Shown here: piece by piece, positions 47,362 to 59,676 of the stretch
Layout of the letters: every line of letters begins with the position of its first letter
How positions within the stretch are numbered: position 1 is the first letter of the stretch
DNA from: Pleurostoma richardsiae
Lineage: Eukaryota; Ascomycota; Sordariomycetes; Calosphaeriales; Pleurostomataceae
Assembly: GCA_030052745.1 (NCBI GenBank)
Contig: JANBVO010000013.1
Location: 372,001-436,000, forward strand
Direction of reading: 5' to 3'
DNA length: 64,000 bases
Made by a program: the position numbers and the translations under genes
Notes under the pieces: generated by a model
The model's database searches: none
What the model was told of the DNA's origin: nothing
What the model saw: the letters and a program-made list of their open reading frames with translations, nothing else

Positions 47362-48556
47362 AACTCTCTCAGATACGATGGCAGCCAATGAATCTGCTCC
47401 CTCATCCTCCTTTGCGGTCCCTCCACCATCTCTCGCTCCTCCACGCCGCAGCAGCAGCAAAGCCCGTTGACAAGACCAGGAGCCGTAACAAGAAACGAAG
47501 CCAGAAGACCAGACAGCCTTCCTTGACGGGACGCCACCCTCTCTGCTAGGCCCCCCTCCCGGCCATCGCGATACGTGGCCTGGGATTGGTCCTCCAATCC
47601 GCGCCCACCGAGACCCCTCTTTGGAGACGTTCCCAAACAGCCCGCACCATTCCATTCCCGACCCAAACTCCAACCTCGAGACGAGCACATGGTGGCCATG
47701 CATGTCTTGTCTCGCGGACGGCCAGGCAAGGGCCCGCCTCCCCTTCGGTAGAAGTTTGTGGAAAGGGTCCACAGAGAGGTTAGAGGAGCTCAACCTTCGC
47801 GGTTGCTACCGCCTACGTTGCCCTCCTCGCGGTCAATGGCTGGCTGGTCATCGCCACGGTCATCAATGGAGAGAGATAAACGCCCCGCTCTCATAGGCTG
47901 TGTCTGGCCTGTCCGCTGCTCCAGCAGCGGAGGGGGTAAAAGACGCTGCATACACTGTGCGTATGCACGCCGCGATCACGGCAGCTAAGACTTGCAGCAG
48001 CCCAGAGGCCGGAGTGGGGAGAGAATGATGAGGATTCTGTCTTTTTGCCTTGCTCACTCGTACTGCGAAGTACCTGGCCGGTCTTGTCATGCATTTATGC
48101 AACCACGATGTCATACACAGTCCCTGCTCGCCGCCTGTCTGTCTGTCCTTCCTGTCCCTCCTAAATTTGGTGTGAGGCAGACATATGAGGCGGATATACC
48201 TGCGCGTCCACCTTCGGCACATACAAGCGTATGTATCTAGTATGCCGACTACCGGCCTCCCATGATGGTCAGGCTGCGCCTCGCATTCATTCCTCCGACT
48301 GCGTACAGTGGTTCGCCCGCCCTCCCGACAACTGATACATAGAAAGAGCTGCTCTCCACCTCTCTGAAAAGAGGTCTAGAAGCTCCCTCCTCTACGAACA
48401 AATCCATTCCTCTCTCATCACTCGTTGCTGACCGACGCTCACCTTCTCGGCCGCCCAACACCAATCTTCTCACCCTTGAGCTCACATACCGAACTGCCTC
48501 TACTCGCCGTTGATCCCGAAAACAAGGGGAACTTCAGAGCCGACTACGCCGCCCCG

Positions 48557-48567
48557 AAAAAAAAAAA
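48557..48567 (+). repeat. A11 homopolymer in the leader
   Basis: Eleven A in a row about 130 bp upstream of the start at 48695. Confidence 0.8.
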
Positions 48568-48635
48568 GGACTTTTCGCAAGGTTGTGGAGCGACCTGTAG
48601 CTGAGCCTACCGCCAGCAAGTCGGCGTGCTATATC

Positions 48636-48659
48636 ATGCGCGTCCCTCGTCCCTCCTAG
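48636..48659 (+). promoter_or_regulatory. Seven-codon upstream ORF
   Basis: ATG at 48636, six further codons and TAG at 48657-48659, ending 35 nt before the main ATG at 48695. It would sit in the leader if transcription starts in the C/T-rich region upstream. Candidate regulatory uORF only. Confidence 0.4.
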
Positions 48660-48694
48660 TCGACTCATCAACGAGCAAGCTGAAAAACACCAGT

Positions 48695-51629
48695 ATGGTC
48701 GAGACTCTCAACGTGGAGAACTTTTTGCACGCCGGGCACTGGACTATCGCGGGGGCCAGATCTCCAAGACGGTAGGTTTCTGTGCACTGGTTGCTACATC
48801 TCGTGCCTTTCTAGTACGATGCAGAAGAGCCTATTGCTCGTTCTATCACCCCGCTCCAGTCAATCCAGGGACTGACCGAACTCTTCATGCCGTAGATCTA
48901 GCTCTCCAGAGAGGAGGACATATACACCCCATTTTGACGCTTCTCAGATTCCGAGGTCATTTAATGAAGACAACTTTGTCCTGCGCCGGCGGCGCTTTCC
49001 ACCTAACCCTACTGTGGAGGATGAAGCAGCGTCGGTAGCCCAAGAGCACGATGGCTCGGTTACATCCTGGCCTGATGAAGAAACAAAATTTCCCGGAGAC
49101 CTCAACCAGGATCCCATCCTCCTTCCCGTACCCGATGATAACCCGGAACGTCGCTTTATCCTCATCACTCCTCCTGAGACCACCGACGATGAAGTTGCTT
49201 TAGAAGGGTCTGGGCACATTCCGGAGCCGCCCCCAGCTAAGTCGGGCTATGAAGCAAACACCTGCAGGAAGTACGTCCTGCTTGATCACGAGAAGCCAGA
49301 TGAGAAACACCCGCCTCCGTTTCAACGTCGGAGGAGTCGGGTGGATCTTCCTCGCATCGAGACGGACGTTCTGCCCAAGGTCGGCTCTTCTAAAATGGAG
49401 AGGGCTAAGTCGGCGACATACATAGACCAGGAACCTCGGGACTATTTCGACCATCAGAAGGAAACGGTGAGACAAGCCGCCGGAGAGGCATTTCTTTCGC
49501 CCATCATCACGCAATCCACAAAGGGGCGAGAGAGAGCTTACTGGGACTTCAATGTCGGATTGAACGGAGCGTACGCCCAGCACAGGTCTTCATGTCATGA
49601 CACTCCAAATCAGACAAACGGCAAGAGGGTTTCTGATGCCGATACTTTACGACCACCCCTATCAGCAGGCCCGAGGATGCAGAGGCGCTCCGCGTCCGCC
49701 GTCGAGGTTCCGAGAGAGATTCACCGGCCGTCAGCAAGGTACAACAGCTCGTATCGAGAAGAGATCGCCGGTCCTCGGACGCGAAGAAGGGATCCTTCAC
49801 CTCCACCTACAAGCCGCAAACGACCATCGCCACCTCCGCGATCTACTAGAATGAACTCGTCTCCGGTAGTGGGCACCAGCGCATCAGAACAGGGAAAGCT
49901 GTCCCGGCGGAGCTCGACTTACAGGAGACGGTCATCTCCACCCAGAGACGATGATTTGTACTATTCAAGTGATGAGTACAAGCAGCGTCCTCGCCATGAC
50001 CGCCGAAAGTCCATCGTGATTCAAGAGGACAGGAATTCTCTCCTGAGTCCAGACCATTACCATGCGCCTCAGATCGGCAGTAGGTGGGGCTCCCGCAATG
50101 CGACACCTCTTGCATCACCAAGATCTTCTCAGAACCACTTCACTCTTGGAGAGCCTACGCCCAGTCCCCGTGCTTCCAACACCTTCCCACCGTCCCTAGG
50201 TAGGAGAAGGCAGGAGGAGAGAGCAGTATCACCGATTTCTTCGGGGAGCTCATCGTCCCCCCGCAGTCGGTCAAGGCTAAGAGCCGAGGAGAAACTACCC
50301 GATCCTCGACCACTGTCGAGAGCATCGAGCTTGAGGTCAAATGCAAGTACCAGCAAGCCAGCTGTGATGCCAATACCTATCCCGGTCTCAAGGTCGATGC
50401 CGATCCAACGCAGAAGTTCACCCATGCTACCCGGCCCATCTTCCTCACGCCAAAGCTCCTTTGAAGCAAGCCCGCCGCAGAACCATTGGCAGCCAGGACA
50501 CCTTGACATGTCGCCACCTCACAACGGCACTGGCATTAGCCTGCCAATCATGTCATACCGGCGGTACTCAGAGGAGGTCAACCTAGGGCGTCTGCCCAGC
50601 CTTCCCAATTGTCCCCATCAGGCGGCCAAACCTGGCTACACCGACTGGATGACTATGCCACGGCATGACAACTTCAACATCTGCCTGTCCTGCTACGAGA
50701 AAGTGTTTGCCAATACCGGTTTCCGCAATCAGTTTGTCCCGGCCCGGCATCGTCCACCGAACAAACCCATCGCCTGCGACTTTGGCACCTCGCCGTGGTA
50801 CCGCATTGCCTGGCTCATGACACGCAAACACGGCTATCCGGACCTTCGGCTTATGCATGGCATCGCGACGGTAGCTTCCATGACCGACCCGTGCAGAGGG
50901 AATCATCTGTCGTCAAGGGTCTGGTACAGCATCAGACATCCCCGATTCCGGAGCGGCATCCCGGACTTCGGCGTCTGCTACCAGTGTGCTCAGTCAGTCG
51001 AGGCGCTGTTCCCGAACCTCAGGGGGATCTTCGTGCCGCCTGAGCAGCCCGAGCCGACTCGGGACGTCTGCGCGCTGCACTTCGCCCCGGGCCGTAACCG
51101 CTTCGGCCTGTACTTCGACCTGCTCGAGTCGGCGTCCGACCGCGCACAGAGGACGCAGTCCGCACCAGACATCCGCCTCCTGGCGGACAAGGTGCTGCAG
51201 CTGTCCGAGCTGGACGAGTGCAGCCGCGACGAGCCCGTGCGCGGCGCCGCCTGGTACGTCATGGAGCGGCTGCCCGACTTCACCGTCTGCCCGGAGTGCT
51301 TCCACGACGTCGTCTACCCGCAGCTGGTGGATGGCGGAGGTGGCGGCGTTGGCGGCGGCGGCGGCAACGCCGTCGCGCGCAACTTCTTCCAAAAGCCGCA
51401 GTGGCTGCACGAGTCGTCGTGCCAGCTGTACTCGGACCGCATGCGGGAGGTCTTCAGGGCGGCGTGCCGCACCGGGGACATGCGGCTGCTCGAGGACACG
51501 CTGCGCGAGAGGGGGAAGAAGGAGGCGGAGGCCATGAGGAAGCTGGCGAAGATTGACAGGAGCATGACGGCCGAGGCGTCCGGGGAGGAGGCGGAGCGGG
51601 TGCTCAGGGAGTGGAAGAGGTGGGAGTGA
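48695..51629 (+). CDS. Unknown 936-residue protein with three tandem four-Cys modules
   Basis: No family recognised. Exons 48695-48771 and 48896-51629; the 124-bp intron has a GTAGGT donor, a CTGAC branch site and TAG acceptor (a second TAG six bases later would give two fewer residues). The long frame has no ATG upstream of 49014, so a first exon is required. Residues 1-590 are Ser/Arg/Pro-rich and probably disordered, with RSPRRSSSPERR-like RS patches near the start and many SP/TP sites. Residues 598-880 are structured: three modules with Cys598/622/625/653, Cys692/720/723/751 and Cys801/824/827/868. Each has an aromatic W(Y) and a F-x-[IV]-C-x2-C core; modules 1 and 2 have identical CxxC-x27-C spacing, and module 3 carries a Gly-rich insert. 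The last 60 residues are a charged helix. A nuclear RNA- or chromatin-linked role is conceivable from the RS patches, but this is only a guess. Confidence 0.78.
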
Positions 51630-52500
51630 TGCGAGGTCTTTCGGGCCTGGAGTCTGCTTGTTCGATAGGGGGCGGAATGGATACTGGAGCGGGACGTCGC
51701 AGGTATTGTAAAATAGGTACAGTAGAATGAATCAAGCAGCTGTCCTGTATGATTCCATGTCGTACTATATCTTTCCGCGTCGTTGGACTCAACCTGGTGA
51801 CGTCGAACATCCGAGCCACTCCGGCTCGATCTAAGGCGTCCCGTGTGCCTGACAGAACTCGTAGCTCAACTGATGCAGTTCAAAACTCACGGCTTCTTCT
51901 TTGGATTTCATCAGTTACTGTCATGTAGGTGACTATCCCTTTCCATGAAACCTGATCTGCATCAAGCCGGTTCCTGGCAGGGATGGGGGGCCCACGCATA
52001 TCAAAGCCTCGTCGAACCCATCCGGAGGGGAGGGAGACACGAGCATGCTGTCATCATAATGTCTGGGAGGAGCCTCGACCAGAGAGGCATGCTTGTCGGG
52101 GAAAGCAGCCGAGTTTACGGTTCATCCACTGTGGACACAAGGAGGCCTGGCTAAGTACCTTGCTCAAACAAAATCAGAGCTTCGTTCTTATTTTTGATCC
52201 GTCCAAGTTGTCCTATCCGAGGACGCTGCGTACAAACAAAGACCCTGTGAAGTAAGAAATCCCTCGATGGTATCTATCTGCCCAATCCTGTGAGGTCCAA
52301 GCAACTCAAAACAGAAAAATATTATCTAAATGCGTGGTCTCCAAAGGCGAACCGTGCGTCTTGTGGTAGACATCATGAGAAGTCATACATTCCCCACTCG
52401 TGGCGGAACGCTCGTTCGTGAAACAAGTCGGTACGAGGGTGCCAGGCGGTATGCCACGGCAGTCTGTCTGCACTTCTTGTTCTGCTGGCCCATTTCATGT
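51630..52500. other. Convergent 3' intergenic region
   Basis: 870 bp between the stop of the Cys-module gene and that of malic enzyme. No gene seen; presumably 3' UTRs and spacer. Confidence 0.6.
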
Positions 52501-54746
52501 CTAGTGTAGAGGGTCGTAGATGTGGTTCTTGATGTACTTCGTCAGAGCGACATCGCCCCATTCCTCCCACTCAATCCACTGCTCCTCAGGCAGGCTGCTC
52601 ACACCCTCCCTTCGAGCAGCTTTCATGACCTCGCGCGCAACGATGATGCTGGCATCCCGGACGCGGTCTATCGACGGGTAGATCAGTCCCTTGTGGACTT
52701 CCTCGGCATTAAGCGATCCAGCAAGGGCAGCGGCGGAGGTGTAAATCATCTCGTCGGTGACACGAGACGCCTTGGCGAGTATGGCGCCGAGGCCAATTCC
52801 CGGGAAGACGTAAACGTTGTTGCCCTGGTTCGGATGATAGGTGATGACGTGGTCAGCAGCCTTCACGGTGAAAGGGGAGAAGGGTGAGCCGGAAGCGAAG
52901 ATCACAGTCCCATCAGTCCAGGTGACGGCTTGCTCGAAGGTGCACTCGGCCTTGGTGAGAGGATTGCTGAGAGGGAACAAGATAGGCCGTCTACCCAGAC
53001 CGCCGGCGTCGACGGAAGCCTTCAGGGCGCGAACAACGGACTCGGTAAAGACGCCAAAAGTTGCAGTCAGGCCGACCAGGGCAGAGGGCTTGACATATTC
53101 GATGACCTCCTCCAGGGTGCGGAACTGGTGGCCATTGTTGTCCGTCCGGGCGAAATACTTCTTGTGGTCGGCCAGGCGGTCACCGCGGTCCGTGGTCACG
53201 AGGCCCTTGGTATCGACAAGCCAGAACTTATCCTTTGCGGCCTGTTCCGACAAGCCCCGGCGCGTGTAGTACTCAACAAGCTGCTTTGCTACACCGACAC
53301 CTGCCGAGCCGGCTCCCATAAAGACCAGGCGCTGCTCTTCAATGGGGACGCCAGACAAGTTGACGGCTCCGATATAGCTAGGAGGCCAAGTCAGGTCAAA
53401 GCACTTTGGGAAAGCGGGTAGGCAAGCTTACCCAGCCAAGACGACAGCACCAGTTCCCTGAATATCGTCATTGAAGCACTTGTGCTTGTTACGGTACCGG
53501 TCGAGATAGTTGAAGGCCTTCTCGCTCTCGAAGTCTTCGAACTGCACCACCATGTTAGGGTGGACGTCCACGACAGCTTCCATGAACTCGTCCATGAATT
53601 CCTGCTGCTCCTGAACCGGAGGGCGCTTCGAGCGCAGGCCCAGGTACAAGGGGTCCTTGAGGTTGCCCTCATTGGCAGTGCCGCAGTCGAGCACGATAGG
53701 GAGGGTTTTCTCCGGGTGGATACCGGCGGCAGCTGTGTACAGCGACAGCTTGCCGATCTGTGATGCACGTCATCAATATCAACAACTCCACGATATTGCC
53801 AAGCCTGATCGTCGATGTTACATACCGGGATGCCGACACCGTTGACGCCAAGATCGCCCAAGCCAAGAATGCGGGAACCGTCCGTGACAACACAAATCTC
53901 CGGCGCAGGGTAGGGCCAGTTCCGGAGCATGGTCCGAATGGACTTCCGCTGCTTGATGGAGATATAGAGAGCCTCCGGGCGGGTGTATATCGTCGAATAC
54001 TGCAAGCAGACGTCGCCAATGGTCGGAGTGTAGACGAGAGGCATCAGCTCCCGGGCGTTGTCGATGAGCAAGCGGTAGAAGAGGTCGATACTGTTGTCCT
54101 TGAGAGTTGACAGGTACAAATACCTGTCAATTGGAGTCTGGCGTGAGCGGATCATCTTGAGCGCTCGTTCGCACTGCTTGTTGAGGTCCTCGATAACATG
54201 CGGTATCAAGCCAGTCAGGTTCTTGGAGACACGCTCCTCTGGCGTGAACGAGAGACCTTGGGGTGGCTTTGGTCAGCTTCTCGCTCTTGTAGTGGAAGCA
54301 TTGGACGCAAAGGAGGCCGATAGCTGAGCAGCTGTAGAGGCACGTCTGGGGGATGTCGCATAGCGTAGGCGAGCGGCATTGGCGGCGCTTGACTCACCTT
54401 TATTCCATAGCGGTTCACGCAACACCTGTGAGCCGAGAGCCTGGTGCTTGGCCATGTATTCTGTTGTGCGGAACTGCTTGACTTCGCCGAAGGTGTTCTG
54501 CTTGTAGCCACGGAGCCCGTCAAGGGTGGCCATTCTCATAGCTTCTTCTATGGTAGCAAGGTCTACCGAGGCCATGGGGTTGAACTCGGAAAGACGGCGG
54601 GAGGACATGGACATGCGCTTAGTAGATATAGACGACTGGGAGGACCGGCCCGAGACTACTGAGGAGGATGGGGAGGTGGACCGCGGAGTCGAGAGGTCGG
54701 ACTGGGAACCGGCCGAGCTGTATGCATACGACGCCATTGGCACCAT
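52501..54746 (-). CDS. NAD(P)-dependent malic enzyme
   Basis: Oxidative decarboxylation of malate to pyruvate, yielding NADH or NADPH. Exons 54746-54398, 54256-53826, 53757-53432 and 53377-52501 give 660 residues (introns 141, 68 and 54 bp). Signature blocks: LMPLVYTPTIGDVC, GLGDLGVNGVGIP (248-260), CFNDDIQGTGAVVLAG with the metal-binding acidic pair, the Rossmann loop FMGAGSAGVG (about 388-397), and FPLSNPLTKAEC. Length is close to yeast Mae1. The first 55 residues are Ser/Arg/Thr-rich with only one acidic residue before Glu53 and six basic ones, so they could be a mitochondrial presequence or a phosphorylated cytosolic tail; I cannot decide. The cofactor is likewise not certain. A second in-frame ATG lies three codons after the first. 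Confidence 0.92.
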
Positions 54747-55299
54747 TGGTGGGCTTGTGAAGGGGGGAGGAGACGAGAGGCGAAAAGAGCGAAATAGGAG
54801 GACCGGAAAGAGGACAGACAGGACGAGAATGACAAGAGGGAATTCCGGGGGTTGAAAGCTGCCAGCAAGCCTTCGTTCTTTTTTCCCTCTCTCTGTCTCT
54901 TGTTGTTAGTCTTCCCACGTCCGGGTGAGGCTGCCGGTTGGGTGATGTTGACGGACTTTTGCGTCTATAATTATGAATCGTACCAGCAGATATGGAGCCA
55001 CGGGAGGAGACTGCGTCCACCTGCTAATCAAGAGGATCAGGCCTTTTTAAGCACCCGCCGATGGGACGGCGAGACCGATGCTTTTTTGGAAGCTCGATGC
55101 TTGATAGAGGCGAGGCCGGGGTCCTTGTATCGAGGGACAAGCTATGTTACAGCGGCCCTGTCAAGCCAGTTTCGCCGTGTTTCAAGAGACAACTCTTCAC
55201 ACTTCAGATGAAGGCGAGAGGACGTCCTCATCCCTTTTCGTCCCTTTCCCATTTGCTGTTCCTTCTTTTCCCTATCTGTTCGTTTGACAGTACTCCTGC

Positions 55300-55381
55300 A
55301 TAGGTACCTAGGGTATACCTATGCATGGAAGTATCTGAGGTACCTAAGGTAGGTACGTAGAGTTGTACCTGGTAGGTAGAC
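55300..55381. repeat. Cluster of TACCTA/TAGGTA palindromic motifs
   Basis: At least six copies of GGTACCTA, TACCTAAGGTA, GGTAGGTA or close forms within 82 bp, about 0.55 kb upstream of malic enzyme. The units are self-complementary, so the cluster reads alike on both strands. It could be a regulator-binding array or a simple-sequence hotspot. Confidence 0.65.
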
Positions 55382-57110
55382 TCTGATTAGGATGGAAGAT
55401 GGGAAGGGGCGAAGGAACTATCAGACGAAACAACCACGGAAAACGGCAGCGACGACCTGTGATGCTGGAGGGGTACCTCGGGGGTCGCAGCCTCCAATTT
55501 CCTGCCAGAGTTACTCTCCGGATTGCAACCTGAAAATGAACCGGGTGAGAATCAGAAAATTCTGCTGATTTGCCAGTTCCACCTTCATGTCCGATAGCTT
55601 CCCATCATCATCAACTCTACCAACATAGTACAAGTACAATCTGCGGAGCGCACACGCTCGTTTCCAGCTGCCGGACGGCGAGACTGGAGCCCCGGAACCA
55701 TGCAACCCCACGTCCAAGTGGCTCAACCCGGACCCGCCACCGCGAGCTCCTTACATTAGCTTCGCAGCTCCTGGGCTGCCTCTGCCTCTGCACTGGCTGG
55801 CCGGGCTGGCTGGCCTGTGAGAATCAAGGCAACTCCCGTCGCCCTACGGACTTCCCCCAACTTTTCTCGTGGGGGAGCTGCGTCTCTTTGCGACATTTCT
55901 TCTTCTGCTTGTCGTTCGATGTCGACGGTGAATTCGCGCAAAAGCCTCTCCTGAAAGTCCTCTGCGCCATCTCGCGACTGATGACTTTATTCTAGTTATG
56001 CATCTTCAACACTTAATGGCAACGCCCAACGAGAATAAGGCGGCGGTCGGGTGAAGAGTCCCGGTACCTTGGCCAATGACTCAGGCCCAAAATGAAGTTC
56101 AACACTCTCTTTGGCTAGGGCACTGGCGTCACTTCGCCCGGGGCCGCGCTACGGAAAGACGCTGGGTCGGTGCCGGGGAAGCATCCCATCCCTGTCGACA
56201 CCACGTTCGGCCCCTGAGCCCCCCCACCTCCCACTCTTCACAGCGCACTAAATATTTGGCAGAAGGCAACGGAAATTGAGTCAGCATCAGCAGAACATGA
56301 GATTCTTTTGGTTGATGTATGTGGGCACCATCTGCTGGAGAGATGCGACTCTTCGTTCGGTGAGCGATTTAGAATAAAGATTTCTCTCGCGACCCTGATG
56401 ACAGCTCTCTTCTCATGCAAATCAAAGCAACAGACGAAGCCTCTTTGTCCTCTTCCAATGTGGCTCCGACTTTGCCCGACAAGAAGACATGGATCTTGCC
56501 GCATTTGCAGGAGCCAACCCCGGCATACGCTCCCGGATCTACACCGCTTTGGGCAAGATGTGACTCTGCCCCGTGTGTCAAGCTCCCGCTTCATCAAGCG
56601 CGCAACAGACCGCTTGCAAGATTGGTGCCCAAGGTCGTCCAGTTCTCTATACGCTTCCCGTGCCGTGAGAACTGAAACGATCCACCAGTCTCAAACAGCA
56701 TCAAGCATCGCGGACTTGCCAAGCTCATGGGACAACTCAAAATCACATCCTTGCCTTAGGGGGGCTCGATCGCTGTTGCCATGAACAGTGGGCGCCTCCA
56801 GCTTTCGGCATGCTTTACGTACTCCTAGCGTAGCGTTTTCTACTTCGTGTGGACTAGTGTTACACAGGCCGGTATACTGACTTAGAAGCAACCACTCCGT
56901 AGGTAGCTCGCGACTTTCGAGTCCGTAGCTCTTCGCAGCTGGGCTGCTTGCCAACACACCTCGGCAGACGCAGTCCACGGGAACGGACGGCTTGGATTAG
57001 GCGCATGCGTCGGCCTTGCGCCCTCGGTCTCACACATTCATGACTATTGCGGCGGGCGTCAAGGGGCGTTTCCCTGACGATCGCCCTTTTCACCCAGGGC
57101 TACAACTGGA

Positions 57111-57130
57111 GATCTGATCTGATCTGATCT
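57111..57130. repeat. Tandem GATCT, four copies
   Basis: Perfect four-fold repeat of the pentamer GATCT, with no gene nearby. Confidence 0.85.
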
Positions 57131-59676
57131 TTGGTTGCAACGCTGCCAGCCATCAACACGCGAAAGTTGTTGCCGTCCGCCACTGGTTTCCAGGGCCCCT
57201 CAACTTTCTACACTAGATACTTGACAGATCCACATCGCTAGGCAGATGTGAAGATTCTCGACTACTATGCAGAATAGGCGTGGTGATAGGCTCGCCGGAT
57301 GCCCGACCTGCAGTGCAGGGACGGCGCTACTGCTCGCCGCCCGTGTTCTGGGGCTGGCCGGACTCAGCGACGGCTCCTGGGAGAGCGCCGAGGTGAAGAG
57401 AAACCGTCGGCATCGACCCGCATGGTATTATCGTGTTGCATGAACTAAACAGCACGGCACGAAAATAATGCGGCTGGTGGATGAGTTGCTCAACACATCC
57501 CCCGCATGCATGAGACGTGCCTCATCCTCAACAGCATCGCCGGAGAGAGTGTGTGCGTGCCTGATGTTGAGGCTGGCTTGACCCCGCATTCCGCTAACCC
57601 ACCTGCAGCCAATTCGTCTCTGGCTCATCACATGCAGGACATGGGGCCCCGAAACCGGCTGCCCTCCACTTCGGTAATCGTGTCACCAAATCTGTGATCT
57701 GACGATCCTCTGGTTCGCGATATGTCTCCTCGTTTGCACTCTGTAGCCCGAGGCTGTCAATGATGAGACCACGGCTTCACGCGCTCGTTCACATGGGAAG
57801 GGGTCACATGTGACCTGCTGTTGTGCGTGGCGCTGACGCGATGATGGTTGACGCTGGTCTCTGCACTGGCGCCTCGCTGTATCAGCAGCTTCCAATCCAA
57901 GCCACATGTTTTGCCACGTCTCTGCCACCAAGTCTCCGAGCCCAGTAGGTGTGCACATGTCATCGTCCCGTCTGAAGAGACATTGTCCCTTGAGCTCAAG
58001 TCGGCTTCCTCCAGAAGAGTCGCGGTCCTCGTGCCCGTGTGAGTCAGGTCGAACGGTTCTTGGATTGTGTAAGCGGCGGGCCAATCAGCTGCCTCACCTG
58101 CAAGTTAGGATATCCCAAAGGGGAAACTGACCAGAGTGGTGCGTACACCCTCTTCAACCACGACGCAGGACGGAATGGTCGACCTCGCTGGACTGCTTTT
58201 GTTTTTTCACTCACCGAAGAAATATCATGCTCTGTAGAGTAACTCGAAATCGCTGCCAGGAGCCCCGTACGGAGGACAGTGTCAATCTGGCGTCTCACAG
58301 CGAGCTAACCAAACAGCATCATGACATCGACGCCGGGGCCCATGACAGCTAAACAGTACCAAAGCCTCTTTACAATCCTCTCCATCTTAGGTGCCCAAGC
58401 GCTAGTAGGGAATATCTCATTCGCGAAGGCGATGTTCCCTAGCCGCCCGCCATCTTTACCCTTTGCACCACACTTCTTGGCGTGCACCACCAACCCCGAA
58501 CCCCTTTTTCTCGCGAAGGCGGCGGCATCATGATCAACAAGAAGCCTCCCTGCCCTCGCACCTGCATCCGCACTGCATAACCGAAGCTCCTCCCGTGGCC
58601 GGAAGCTGCTGCGATGCCGTGTCCCGCTGTGTCGCAACGCATGTGATACTCAGATGTGAGCATGTGCAAGGCGGACCTCAGCGCTTGGCATTCCGGAGGG
58701 GTTTCCAGCCCATGCGGAGTGCCGAGCAGTAGTGCTGCGACTCCTCGTGTCATGCAGGCCTTGCTAGAGCTAATACCCGCAGGAGTCGGTCGCGGCGAAA
58801 CACCGTCTACGACGTTGCTTTAGTCGATCAAAGCCTCTTGACGAGTTCGTAGGCGGGACCTCGGATTGCTCCTAATACGCGAGCTGTTGGCAGCAATGGG
58901 ATATTGATATTGTTCCTCAGGCAGAGGCCGGCTAGACTCTCGTCGCTGTGATGAGGCAGACGGTGTCGTCTCGTGAAGGTATTTGCGCCCTGGATATTGC
59001 CTGGTTGCAGGCGGTGTCTCTCACCACCTGTCGCTCGGCCGCAAGATGGTCATCGCGATGGGATCCTACTATTAGAAGAGAGCTGCCCTTCTTTCGGCAG
59101 CCTCTCGTAGCTGTACAGCCCATGGCGAGGCGGAACGGGGAAGATCTTCAGCGGTCCGTATGAGGAGAGCGTTCTGAAAAGGTCACAGATCCGAACAAGC
59201 TAAAGAACAAGACAAAGCAGGTCTTTAGCTGTCGCGGCGCGAATGAGATCTATGCTATATTCGACTGCACATCCACTACATCAGCTGGGCCATCTGCAAG
59301 GGAGTTGATAAGCACTTGTGAACGGAGAAGGAGCTTGTCTCATGTAGCGCGTCTCGGTGCACATCGTATGGTCACAACATGGATTGGTGTAATTGCACCC
59401 TTCCATAGGTGGCTGGAATTTCTTGACAAAAAGAACTAAACGACGGGGTATTCTGTATGACATAGTTCGCTAAAAACCCTTGACGATGAGGCCGTAAATG
59501 CGAAGAGTGGAAGGAGGAGAAAAGACGAGACATTTTCCACGAATCTTCCTTCTCTGTCCATGCTGTTCCCAGAATGCTCACGGACCTATTGCCACGCTTC
59601 CGGTCTTGAACGGAGAAAGAAAAACAACGATGATGCGAGGGCTGGTTGCCTCCAAGTAGTCGTGATGAGACGCCGC

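Larger units (their letters stand above)
43640..48694. other. 5 kb gene-poor tract
   Basis: No gene I can support. Overlapping short minus-strand frames at about 44940-45630 have one hydrophobic stretch and acidic runs and could be a small or decayed gene (see findings). TAGGTA-type motifs occur near 47180-47196 and 47342-47361. The last 450 bp are C/T-rich and probably form the promoter and leader of the gene starting at 48695. Confidence 0.55.
54747..59676. other. 4.9 kb gene-poor tract
   Basis: It lies between the malic enzyme start and the Kar9-like gene stop. The first kilobase probably holds the malic enzyme promoter and leader. A dense TAGGTA/TACCTA cluster lies at 55300-55381 and a GATCT tandem at 57111-57130. 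Open frames of 60-160 codons occur throughout, but none has a domain, signal peptide or splice-supported extension that I can defend. Confidence 0.55.

Noticed and set aside
48601-49040. Long plus-strand open frame across the first exon and intron of the Cys-module gene
   Set aside because: It has no ATG near its beginning and runs out of frame into the conserved coding region, while the ATG at 48695 plus one intron gives a complete in-frame protein.
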